Source of the DNA: Cudoniella acicularis
Lineage: Eukaryota; Ascomycota; Leotiomycetes; Helotiales; Helotiaceae
Assembly (NCBI GenBank): GCA_013054445.1
Contig: JAAMPI010000767.1
Location: forward strand, 1 to 26,388
Direction: 5' to 3'
DNA: 26,388 bases
Part shown: piece after piece, positions 1 to 10,080 of the stretch
How positions within the stretch are numbered: position 1 is the first letter of the stretch
Layout: the number at the start of each line of letters is the position of its first letter
The notes under the pieces: model-generated
What the model was told of the DNA's origin: nothing
The model's input: only the letters and a program-made list of their open reading frames with translations
Databases searched by the model: none
Position numbers and translations under genes: made by a program

Positions 1-603
1 TTTAAGGTCTAGATACGTAATATACGCCTTAATAATAGTCAAGAACTAGCGTACTATCGGAAATTTCTTAAACTAGTAGAATTAGTAGACCTTAGATTCG
101 AGAGTAAGAAGACGGAACGCTTCTTAGTAACTCTTTTTAGAAAGACATTATCTCTCGTAACGAACCTTTAATCATTGTCTTTAATCGTCAACGGCGATAA
201 GTTACTCTCTCTAAAAACGGTTAGGCGAATTATAAAGCGTATTAGGTCTAAGACGTTAGAAAGCTTGACTATTAATAGAATCTTTACTTCTAAAGGACAG
301 TTTAAGGGGATCCTACGTCCCTTTAGAGCTTCTATAAAAAAATTAACATTAAAATCAGTAACTTTTAATAATATATTATTTATTAGCTTTATTAGTTATA
401 TCTAAGACAACTTCTCCTTAGACTATATTTGTTTTAAGAATATCTAGGAAGATAATAATAGAAAAGAGTATAAAGTACTCGATCGAGTAAAACTTTATAA
501 GGAGGACATACTAGGCGGCCTTTATACGTTAAAATCCGATATTCTTAATAGATTATCTATATAGAGTCTGATCGAAAGCTAGGACAGAAAACGAGGGCTC
601 TAA
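1..603 (+). pseudogene. Decayed F-box/LRR-like family gene, 3' part
   Basis: One reading frame runs from the left edge to a TAA at 601-603, broken by five internal stops, all TAG or TAA. The longest clean stretch (175-402) has leucine-rich, LRR-like spacing and the words ILRPFRASIKKLTLKS and SFISYI. The same words, slightly changed, occur in the gene at 1064-2008 (ILYPFKASIKELNL, SFIKYI, then D-N-x-S-L-D and I-stop-E-D), so the two are paralogues in the same orientation about 460 bp apart. The N-terminal F-box would lie outside the window. In the family, the F-box binds Skp1 and the C-terminal repeats recruit a substrate for ubiquitination. The assignment rests on the paralogue. This copy has fewer stops per codon than its neighbour. 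It is not expected to make a full protein. Confidence 0.6.
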
Positions 604-1063
604 TCCAAATTAGGAATATATTCCGTAATAACTAGAATATATTAGTATGTTAGTCCGGTGTTATAGGTTCTATTATAACATAGATATATATATATATATA
701 TATATTCTTCTCTATTCTATTAACTTAAAATCTAGAAAATCAATCATTCCCTTTATTATAGTACTAGTCTAGCGAACCCCTGATAAAGGTTCGGCTAGAG
801 ACACGTCGAACAAAGCAGTTTTCTCGATTATCTAAGGTTAGGGTAAGACGTAGGCATAGCGTTATCGGGAGCTAAATAAGTCACCCGATACGTTAATAAG
901 ATTATACTCGGGGTGCTTATTTAGTACCTCGGGTCTAGTTCTGTCCTCTGTCTTACGCGTATAACGTCTTCGTACCTTTTATATAAAGCTATTTCTGGCT
1001 TACTATTTTATTTATAACTAGATATCTTCTACGCCCTAGCTTTCTATTCGATCTCGTAATCAT
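604..1063. other. AT-rich spacer between the two F-box remnants
   Basis: I find no gene. The stretch contains an (AT)11 tract at 684-705 and the mutated upstream region of the next gene. Confidence 0.5.
684..705. repeat. (AT)11 microsatellite
   Basis: An uninterrupted run of 11 AT dinucleotides in the spacer between the two F-box-like remnants. No function is implied. Confidence 0.9.
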
Positions 1064-2008
1064 ATAATACCTCCTTTACTCTCTTTACTATCCGAAATAG
1101 TCTATAAACTTATAAAAGATTTATTTATCGAAGACGCTTTTAATTTATTAAAAAGCTGTTATAAGAATTATTACGACGATAAATACGCTTTCGATAAAAG
1201 ATGTTTTTATATATTATTACTTTCGTTAGAGCCTATAAGTTTAGTAAAGGCTAGACGATTTATAGAGAAAGAGTAGTATCGATTTCTTTAATAGATCTTT
1301 ATTCGATTAGATTATTCGAATTACTCTTTATAGCCCGACTTACTTTAACGAAGGGCTCGACGTAACCTTAATAGAATACTTCGAAAAGGCTTCGAGGTTT
1401 CTACTAAATACGAAACTATTATAATCAAATATAGCTTAACATACTAAGATTACCGTGATAAAACGCGGGCTATGGCGATGGCTATAGAAATGGTTTTATT
1501 AATTTAAGGAGCTAATTATTTCGTAGTTTAGATCTAATAGATAGTAGCTAATACTTTTATAGATCTCCTTAAGTTCGGGAAAGAATTCCTTTATCGAATA
1601 TATTCCTTTAAAGTCATAATTAACGAGTCGGATTAAGACCTTGATCTACTTAATAAGGCTCTAACTTTTATAACAAATCTTAAGAAGCTTTCTCTTAGTT
1701 TCGATAACGAATACGATTTTCTTAAGTCAGATATTATCTCGGAAACTATAATAAAAGTTAATTATAAAAGCTTAAAAAGCTTGACTTTAAAGAGTTTTAG
1801 AACTTCCGACGATAAATTATAAGAAATTTTATACCCTTTTAAAGCCTCTATAAAAGAATTAAACCTATAGAAAATAGCTTTCTATAAAGAGTCATTTACT
1901 AGTTTTATTAAGTATATCTTAGATAATCTTTCTTTAGATAACGTTTCTCTCGAAGAGATTTAGGAAGATAGTAGGGACGGGGAGTACGAAATTATAACGG
2001 GTATATAA
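1064..2008 (+). pseudogene. RIP-killed F-box/LRR-like gene, nearly full length
   Basis: A single frame of 315 codons with no frameshift but 14 internal stops: seven TAG, seven TAA, no TGA. Every one can be explained by C-to-T in CAG or CAA, or by TGG to TAG. The start is inferred: the frame opens with two ATA codons followed by P-P-L-L-S-L, where a fungal F-box protein would begin with ATG, so the start appears lost by TpG to TpA. Residues 3-35 fit an F-box (LLSLLSEIVYKLIKDLF, then D-A-F-N-L-L-K-S-C). The C-terminal third has leucine-rich words shared with the remnant at 1-603. In the family the F-box binds Skp1 of SCF ubiquitin ligases. The gene is dead; the family call is fairly firm, the substrate unknown. 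Confidence 0.7.
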
Positions 2009-2820
2009 TTAAGTTATATAAGAGTATAGTTAAGGATTGTTTACGCGCGGCTTTCGGGGCGTCTAGCTAGTAAGGCTGGCGCCTTATAGGTAAACTTGAA
2101 CTTGTAAGGGCGTTAGCCTCGTGACGTAATATACTTATATTAGGTACCTTAGGAGTTTAAATATTAAAGGCTATACGTACTTCTAACTTCGCTTTCTCTT
2201 TTACTTTAGGGGTTTACGCCCGAATCTTTATATTGACTGATTTTACGAGGGCCGCTATAGTAGAGGTTATAATAGGTAAGAGAATAGTGTTAGTGTTGAT
2301 TAGTTAATGTCTGGTTTTTGATAGGATTGATCCGATAGGTGGCTTTAGGTTTGTTTAACGCTAGAGTCTAAATTCTTTATTAGTATTACTACTGTTTAGG
2401 TAAAACAGGAAATTAATCTTTTAACGTAATTAAAGATATTAACCTACTTACTATAATAAGCTCTTAGAGTATTACCCTAACATCGCCAGTAGAAAATTTA
2501 TAGTTATAGCGCTTAAGAAACGCCTTAACAGGCTTAATAGAGACTTTTATTTGAATTTATAAATGTTTTTTATACCTAAGCCGTTATCTAATAAAGTAGA
2601 TAGGCCCCCGTTTTAGCTCTCTAAAATCAGATAGTAAAATTGGTATTACTATAAGCGATGACCACTTGGTACCTATTAAGGACCAAAACGGGCTTCTAAA
2701 TCACGTTAGTCTAATGATCCCCCAGGCAACTACTAAGTAACTGAAGCCTATTCCGGCAGCCCTATTATATATACTATCTTATTATATAAATTGTTTATAT
2801 AGAACCTAAGCCGAATATAA
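2009..2820. other. Degenerate spacer
   Basis: I see no convincing gene. TpG and CpA are somewhat commoner around 2640-2750, so that part may be younger or less mutated. Confidence 0.4.
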
Positions 2821-3700
2821 AGGTCACTATTAATCCTTAGTTTAATAAGCCTTTATTATCGTATCCTAGCTCTCTTACGCGCTAAAATAAAGAGATTTGC
2901 TTTATTCCTTATTTATCTCGCCGTATCTAACTCTGTTGCCCTTACTCGTCTATCTAGGAGCGCTAAGCTTCGAGATATTAACTTATATAGCTTTATATCG
3001 GACGTAGTAATTAATATAACGGGGGCTGCCGATGTTATTAATATATTCTCCGTCTTACTCGACGACGTCTAGGAGGACATCACCAATCGTAAGTCTCTTT
3101 CTGCCCTATTGCTTTAGTAAGACTAACTTCTCCCTTATAGGTGGTAATGATCCTATACTAAGCGTCTCCTTAGTCGCTTGGCCCGGGTTTCCTACGGTGA
3201 ATTGCCAGTTCTAGGGCATCGACACCGCGGTAGTAATGACTAACGACATAATCAAGGATTTAAATATTATATTTCCGGTAAGTCCGCCCTAAACTCTTAC
3301 TATAGCTAGATGCTCGTGTTCTAATTGACTTAGCCAAGCTAGATATTAAAATAGTTCTAGGAAGACTATTTGTCTTCGTTATAATAACTTGCTTTTTAAA
3401 TTATTCTAAAAGATTACTTAATTATTTGCTTGCCTTTATAGATTTTAATCAGGTTTATATCTTAGTATTATTTAATAGTAAAAATTTAAAACATATTAAG
3501 ACTCTGTTCGTCATGTGTTAACATTTCTAAGACGGATTAGCAGACGTGTGTCTCGTCCTAGCTATATTAATTATCAGTACTAGAGTGACTAAATACGGAT
3601 TTACTCTCTCGTCAATCTTTCTAAACACCGTTTACGATCTTTATAGATATATATTAATAGTAGTCGTAAAGAATAGCGATTCGATCTATCACCTATAGAT
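2821..3700 (+). pseudogene. Decayed multi-exon gene of unknown function
   Basis: Exon 1 (2821-3088) reads in one frame with a single TAG and includes SAKLRDINLYSFISDVV and TGAADVINIFSVLLDDV. At 3089 a GTAAGT donor begins a 52-bp intron with a CTAAC branch site at 3123-3127 and a TATAG acceptor ending at 3140. Splicing there joins exon 1 to exon 2 (3141-3277), which reads DPILSVSLVAWPGFPTV with one TAG. A second GTAAGT at 3278, a CTAAT at 3321 and an AG ending at 3333 define a probable 56-bp second intron. Beyond it the frame continues with many TAG/TAA stops to roughly 3700, but this third exon is tentative. The true start and end are not seen. I do not recognise the family. Confidence 0.5.
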
Positions 3701-4596
3701 AAGGCACTAAAAATAGAGTTGTCGGAGTCGGCTACCTAGTTAGGGCGTCTTGGCTAATTTAGGGAGGGGGTTTGGCGATGTGTAACAAAACTTGTAATAT
3801 GTTAATAAAAGATGTTGATTAGAAAGGGCAAAAGTGTCGATCCGACCCTCCCGCGATGTTACGATATATAGTAAAAAGGAATAAAGTCGTAATCTTAGCC
3901 TTATATCGAAGCTACGTCTAAGCCGTATAGTATAGAGAATAGTATAAATGTTTAATTTACGCTAAAACGGAAACTCTATACTCGGAAATATCTAGAGGCA
4001 AGTTTCGGCCCCCTCTCCCCCTTCTTCGCTTTTAAGGTAGCTAACTTTAGCTCCTTTTATTAATTGATTATATTATATACGGATCTATAACGTATTTAGT
4101 AATAGGTGATTTAAACTGGCTTTGATTTTAATAAAGATATTAACGCGACAAGGAAGTAGTCTTTTCTCTATAGAAAGTTTTACTAGTAGAATACTCTACT
4201 TAAGATATTAGCCGAATCTTAAGAGTATTCCGTCAGCGGAATATTCTATAGGCGGGAATATTCTACGAAATAAACCCCGAGAAATAATAAAATTTTATTA
4301 TATATCGTAAAAGGGCGATTATAGAAGCCATATTTTTAGCCGTGCCGGGGGGGGGGAGGGGAATCACGCGACGTAAGGCTAGTAGATTTCTACTGGCCGT
4401 ATAAAAGCCACGTATCTTTACCTAGCCTATTAAAAGCAGGCTTAGGTTAGGTTTAGGTATAGCTAAAATTAGCCGCTAACCACCTTAACTATCTACTAGA
4501 GAGGCTCAAAATAAGCCCTATATACTAAATATAGCCCTATCGTCGTTACTATTACCCTGACTAAGTCTTATTATAGTATCGACTCTTCTATTAAAG
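3701..4596. other. Degenerate spacer with a G10 run
   Basis: No gene is called. A run of ten G at 4347-4356, followed by AGGGG and a GC-rich sequence, stands out in the AT-rich surroundings. It could be a transposon end or just a homopolymer. Short TTAGG-like words occur near 4441-4457. Confidence 0.4.
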
Positions 4597-5030
4597 TTAT
4601 TCTAACGCTAAGTTATCTTATTTCTACGTCTAGAAATCGGTAATTAATATATTAAAGACTATTTAAATTTTAGATACCTTTACTACGATTTCGTTTACTA
4701 TATATCGATCTTCTTTAGTTTCTACTACCTCTATTTTCCCTAACACTCTTACGATTATCAACGATCTTTCTAACTCTAGGAGTTAAGTTAAGGCGCTTCG
4801 TAGGTTTAGCTTTTAAGAGTATCTCGATTGCCTTAATAAGGAGCTCTAGTAAAGGAGGATTCTGGCCTGCCTTCTTAAAGTTGAGTAAGCTATTATAAAG
4901 CTAGTATATCCCCGTTAAATCTGCTAGAATTAGTAAAGTCCGGGAGTTCGTCACCGGCTATAATAAATAGTAATATGATCTACGCTTCGAGGATATGATT
5001 ATCCGATGACTTTGCCGTAAGGGTTGATGT
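4597..5030 (+). pseudogene. Weak coding remnant, unknown function
   Basis: Frame 2 (about 4597-4920) and then frame 3 (4920-5025) read as protein-like, with TAG/TAA stops. Words include VKALRRFSF, EYLDCLNKEL, ILACLLKVE and, in the second frame, ARISKVREFVTGYNK. A frameshift or a lost intron near 4920 would join them. No start codon or domain is visible. It could be the end of a DNA-binding or transposon protein, but I cannot place it. Confidence 0.3.
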
Positions 5031-5413
5031 TTCTAGATACTGCGTAACTATACGTAGGAGCTGAGTCTTTATATATAAGGTTCCTAGTGCTTATATCGGT
5101 AAAGTCTGTCGGCTCCCTTATAGTGACTTGGTGACGAAGCCAAGTAGGTTAGGTTCTAGGGAGGTTAGGGTGAGGTGAGGTGTGCTGGGAGAGGAGGTGT
5201 AGGATAGTGACTGCTATGTCCCTTCTAGATCTAGGGTGTTGATAGGTCCTTCCCTTTCTATTCGGGTAACGGCTCGATAAAGGTATATGCTCCCTAATAT
5301 AATCTTAGCTTATAATATGATTCTCGATAACTAAGGAGGTCTCGTTTATAAAGGTCTTGTTCAAGATATACTACTAGGTTGTGCTCTCGGGGAGTTGTGC
5401 TCTCGATACGTGA
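5031..5413. other. Spacer, possibly an old promoter on the minus strand
   Basis: The stretch 5145-5260 is purine-rich on the plus strand and therefore C/T-rich on the minus strand, and a TATATATAA-like word lies near 5070. This is how fungal promoters and leaders often look, but no matching gene is seen downstream on the minus strand. Confidence 0.25.
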
Positions 5414-7309
5414 GCTCGTGGAAGTGACCGTGTTCGCGTCTAAGGTTCTCGAAGTAAGTTTGTCGTAAAAGAAAGACGATACTATAAGTTCCGAGAAGGG
5501 CGTTATGCCTTTCCGAACGATAAGAACGAGCAGGAGAGGGAGGACATAAAGTACGCGATAATTGTCAATCTCTATAGTAGAAAGCTATATTTTACGCCTA
5601 TTAGGGATGATCTATAGAACAAGATATAGCTCTAACCGTAGAGAAAAGGATAGCGTGAGCTCGAATTATACTAATACCAAATTTAAACTCTAAACTTTGT
5701 CCTCGCTACGACTAGGTTAATTAGATCAGACGGGATATATTACGATATATAATAAACGCCCGGTAATTAGTATAGAAAATTTATCTATATTTCTTACGTC
5801 GAATATAGAGATTATAGTATATCTCTACTAATCAAATTCTATAGGCAATATTATAATATGCCTAGGCTATATCGTATATACCGTATTGTTAGTATTCCTA
5901 GCCCTAGTCTAAGGGCGATGGTTGGTTTAAAAGAGGAAGCGAATAAGTTATAGAGCTTCGTAGCTATATACTACTTACTTATACGTTTATAATCTGTTTC
6001 GGGGCGGAATACGGCTTAAACAAGTTTATATTAGGCGGCAAAACACGTACTCGCGACCACTATTAGCTCGTAGCTAAGGCTTTAATAAAACAAGTAAAAG
6101 GCATCGGGGTAGATACGTATACTTATGTCCTTTAGAGGATTTAAGAGTAACTAATATTAAAATATAAGCTTTTAAGATAGAAGGAGATTCTTACTATAAT
6201 AAGTCTTAAGTAATCCCTATAAGTATTTATAAATACGTCCGTAACTAAATACAATTAACCTAAATAAACATAGTAGAGGAATATAGACGTTTAAGTCGAT
6301 AGTGAGATAACCTTAGACAGCGGTAGACATGCGGGTGAAGCCTAGGAACAAGTAGTCTAGGATCGAGGCTTAGGCGTCCGAGATTAGTAGAATTGGTAGG
6401 GAACTATTCTCGTTATATACTATTATCGTTAGAAAGTGTTAATAAGCTATTACTAATAATAAGAACGACGGGCTTTAATATACTTAACAGATAGGATATA
6501 TATAGAAGTAGGGAGCTCTAGAAGTTGCTTAAAGAGTTTGGATATAGAAGGAGATAATAATCAAACTTAAGGAGAAATACCTACCCTTATAAGGGGTCGT
6601 ATATATTTATCTTATAACAAACTATATATCGGCTTCTTATTTAACTATCTTATTTAATCGAAGATATCTATCTAGCTCCTATCGATCAGAATCAAAATCA
6701 CTTTGTTATTAAGTAGCGAAGACTAGGGACCCTACGATTCCTGATAAAGATACTAGTATAGGAAACATGCTTTATGTCTATAGTGCCGGTCTCCTAAAAC
6801 GGATTAGGCCTAAAGAATGCTATTAATACTAATATGGAAAGACATATATTACTTTATAAGAGTATAAAGTATGGTGTTCTGATATTGGCTAAGAGGAAGC
6901 GCCTAGGAGTCCTAAGTCTTTAGATCTATTATAGCCTTTCTGGCCCGCGCCGTATAATATACTAGCGATCAAGATAGTCTTACGCGTTTATAATATGATT
7001 CTAGATAATAGTACTATACGACCTAGAGTATCCTACCGAGTATAGACTTATATATATATCGAGCCACGATCGAACATTTCGCCTATAGGCTATATAGTGT
7101 CCTAGGAAATCATTATTATAAGCAAATAAATCAAAACTCGGAGAGATAGATACTCGAGTAATGTTATATAAGAAGCGCTATCCGTCTTACTTATATATAC
7201 TAGCGTTGCTTAAGAAAGAAATTGTTTTATACTGTTCTATATGTTTCCCGGCTAGCCCTATATAGCCCTTAAAGTGCGGTTATAAAATTTTATATATAAC
7301 ACTCTCTAG
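5414..7309 (+). pseudogene. Long RIP-degraded gene; start resembles a LaeA-type methyltransferase
   Basis: Frame 2 stays protein-like for about 630 codons, interrupted almost only by TAG and TAA. Near its start it reads FREGRYAFPNDKNEQERED followed by I-K-Y-A-I-I-V-N-L and KLYFTPI. This pattern (EGRY-x-x-PND-x-x-EQ-R-x-D, then KL-x-x-API) matches the N-terminal segment of fungal LaeA/UMTA-type SAM methyltransferases. The glycine-rich SAM-binding loop that should follow is not visible, so the rest may be another protein joined to that start, or the motif is lost. Later readable parts include VLRVYNMILDNSTIRPRVSYRV (about 6980-7045). The segment reading IVSIPSPSLRAMVGLKEEAN (near 5890-5945) has a diverged copy at 12830-12931. 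The start codon is not certain. Confidence 0.45.
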
Positions 7310-7320
7310 CGTAGCGTCTA

Positions 7321-7426
7321 CGCTAACCTAATCTATAATCTAAGAGGGACGTAAGGACGCGGGAAAGGCGGGACGTAGGGACGTAAAAGACTATCGCGTC
7401 CCTCTTAGGATTATAGATTGAGTTAG
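7321..7426. repeat. Small inverted-repeat (MITE-like) element
   Basis: The left arm at 7323-7351 (CTAACCTAATCTATAATCTA and AGAGGGACG) pairs with the inverted right arm at 7397-7426, with two mismatches and one single-base gap. The loop of about 45 bp is GC-rich. The 31 bases of the left arm (7321-7351) recur exactly at 12729-12759. The flank to the right (7427-7490) also recurs there in reverse complement. No coding capacity. Dispersal with a hairpin shape suggests a non-autonomous DNA transposon; target-site duplications are not clear. Confidence 0.6.
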
Positions 7427-7541
7427 TGCCGGCCGTATAAGATTACCTATAATATAGGGCACTTTACGCCACCTGATAAGAGCGGAAGTATACTATACGT
7501 GCTAGCCCGTAGTCGATTTGTCAATTTCTACGGGCTCTAAG

Positions 7542-10051
7542 ATGTCGCTAGTGATAGTCTACGCCTAAGGCAGAGATTCCTTATTTTATAGATCCGAGGC
7601 AGACTCTAGCCTAATCTATCTCCTTACCTCTATAATAGATTAACAAGTTAGCGAGGACATACGCTCCTAGTTAGAACACTATACTTTAGAGGAACTGCTT
7701 ACTAACGACAAGGTGATTTCGCTTAGCTTGTTAGGAGAACTTTATAGGCTAACTACGCGTAGTAGATTAAGGAGCGTCAACGGGGTCTCCTAAGGCTGTC
7801 CTAGAGATTATATAACAACCTTACTGAAATTATAGCCTCGTAGGAGAATATAATATCTAATAACGAGGATTTAGGATCCGAGCCGCCGCCCTAGGTCGGG
7901 AATTTATTGTCTAAGGACAGGAATTCCCGAATATCTAAACTCGGTTTATTATAGTCAATCAAATCTAAAGACATTAGTATCTATAAGAGTGCTATAGAGG
8001 CACTTAAACAAAACTATCGTAGTCTTTTACGAATTTAGTCTCCGGTAGATCACTACGAATACACGTATAGTATAGAAACACGTCGTAAACTTAATAGGGC
8101 CTTATAGAGATTCCTAACAACTCTATACTATGATCTTATCTTAGAGCTTAACGCTATAAAGTAGCGATGTTCTACGACTAAAAATAGTAGCGTCGCTACC
8201 GTCGTTACTATAATTTATAAATCAAGGACGTATAACCCTAATACTGTTTAGAAGAAAGTAATAGGCTAGATAAGAGTCGGTCGAAGATATCGTAGATTTA
8301 TACGGGCCTTATATTCTAGATATATAATTCTCTTTCCTAAGAAACTTAGCGACCTTATATAAGTTTTACTGTCTACTGTTAGGAAAATTTCTAAGTCTTC
8401 GAAAAGCTAGGAGTAGTATATGTCAACTAAAGGGGACATGTTTATTAAGGTGATCTAGTTCCTTCGAGACCTTAGTATTGTTAATAAATACGAAGAAGAA
8501 GGCTAGAATAGCCTAAGCGACAAAATCCTATAAACCCTCCGCGTATATTTCCGAAGCCTTATCCCTTATCGATTTTAACCTGGCTAGTAATCTCAAATCG
8601 GATAGGCCGCGAACTCCTCGCTTATACCAGTTACTAGCGATACCGACACTTATAGACCTAAACGATCGATGCTTAGTCACGAGCGAGTAGAAGAGATATA
8701 GGATATAGACATAGATAACACGCTATCAATTAGAACTCCTGACCCGAAAGCCCTACTAAAGCTAGCCGCGAATAGTCTAATCAAAATAAAATAGCTAGAT
8801 ATAGTCAGTATACTATATTTCGACGGCCATATTAGGGATATACTCTTTTACTGTTAGACAAAGTCCCTCTATCCGATACTAGACCCGGCTAGAGCAGGTG
8901 TCGAAGCGAACTTGGCTATAGCAAATATATCGTCTCTACCTTAGGCTCTATTAGTTTCTAAGAATCTGTTCTATAATATTAAGGTATATTTCGAAAACTC
9001 TTGTCGAAATATGATTTTAGACGACTATAGGACCCTCCTTACTCTAAATAGCGCCGAGTTATATAATGACCTATATAACGATTTCGACTCGTACTACTTT
9101 ACTACTACTATGCTTATAGAAAAGGGATTATACGTCGAGTTTCGCCGCGTACTTTCTAAAGCCTCTACTCTTGTCGAACAAATCCTTCGAGCCGAGTATC
9201 CTCAAACCCTAGCCTATTTCCTCGAAGTGTTTATCTATCTTATATAAACCGGGCTCCCTAAAGTAACTTCCTTTCTCCGTGACTTTATCAAAAGAATGTC
9301 CGTAAAAGTCACTAGGAAGGGGCATCCTTAGGGTTAAATATGTCGGCTTCTCGGTAAACTTAACTCGGAATCTCTTGACTAGGCTATAGTATAAATTTAG
9401 AAATATACTACTAATACTTTTAATAGCGAACTCGGAACGTTTAGTCGACTCGCTATATCTATTCGTCTCGATTATATAAAACGCGTATACGGGATTATAA
9501 ATTATCTTAAAAAAGAACGGCTTCTTCGAGATCTCCTTACTTAATTCGGAGGCATTCTTAGACTCCCGACCCCGCGGGTGATGCTTAACCTAGCGTATAA
9601 TTTAAACAGACAGGGACGCTATAACGAAGCGGAGGAGATAGCGCTAGAAGTCTTTTCGCTACTTTAAGAATATAAAATATATATTAGGAGAATTGTCGAG
9701 AAGATAGAATCTCTAAAAATTATTTCTCGTAGTCAATTTAATTAAGGGAAGACTCTAATAGTAGAGTAGACTATACGAGAGGCGATACGAATAATTATAG
9801 ATTAATAGGGAATATAATATTTTTAGGTCCTTAAATTTATAAATGTTCTAAAGGGTTGGCTTCGAGGTTAGGGCCGGGAAGAGGACGCTAATATACTACG
9901 GGGAGAAATAGAAGAGTTGATAGGGAAGGATAATATTAACGAGTAGCTTGATAGGGTATAAGGCTTGCTTTATTAAGACGATATCGGAAGAAGCCTAAAA
10001 TATATATACCTTACCAGAATTGATTTAATAGTGACTAGTCCTTATAGATAA
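7542..10051 (+). pseudogene. Decayed large gene, helical/TPR-like C-terminus
   Basis: An ATG at 7542 opens frame 3, readable to about 7830 (for example LEHYTLEELLTNDKVISLSL) with a few TAG/TAA. The readable frame then switches to frame 2, either through an intron or a frameshift, and continues to a TAA at 10049-10051. The cleanest part (9011-9247) reads NSAELYNDLYNDFDSYYFTT and VEFRRVLSKASTLVEQILRAE. Further on comes YNEAEEIALEVF and a helix-rich end, spaced like tetratricopeptide (TPR) helices. The arrangement reminds me of the C-terminal half of fungal Clr5-type or other TPR-containing family proteins, but I see no Clr5 domain, so that name is only a suggestion. It ends about 30 bp from the convergent minus-strand gene. 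Internal stops are nearly all TAG/TAA. Confidence 0.5.
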
Positions 10052-10080
10052 TTATATATTTATATTTATTTTCTATCGTT

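Noticed and set aside
4347..4356. G10 run as a transposon terminal repeat paired with the C8 run at 26275
   Set aside because: Flanking bases do not pair well and 22 kb separate them; no transposase remains are recognised between.
4441..4457. TTAGG-like words resembling telomere repeats
   Set aside because: Only two or three imperfect units, not TTAGGG arrays; chance in AT/G-rich DNA is enough.
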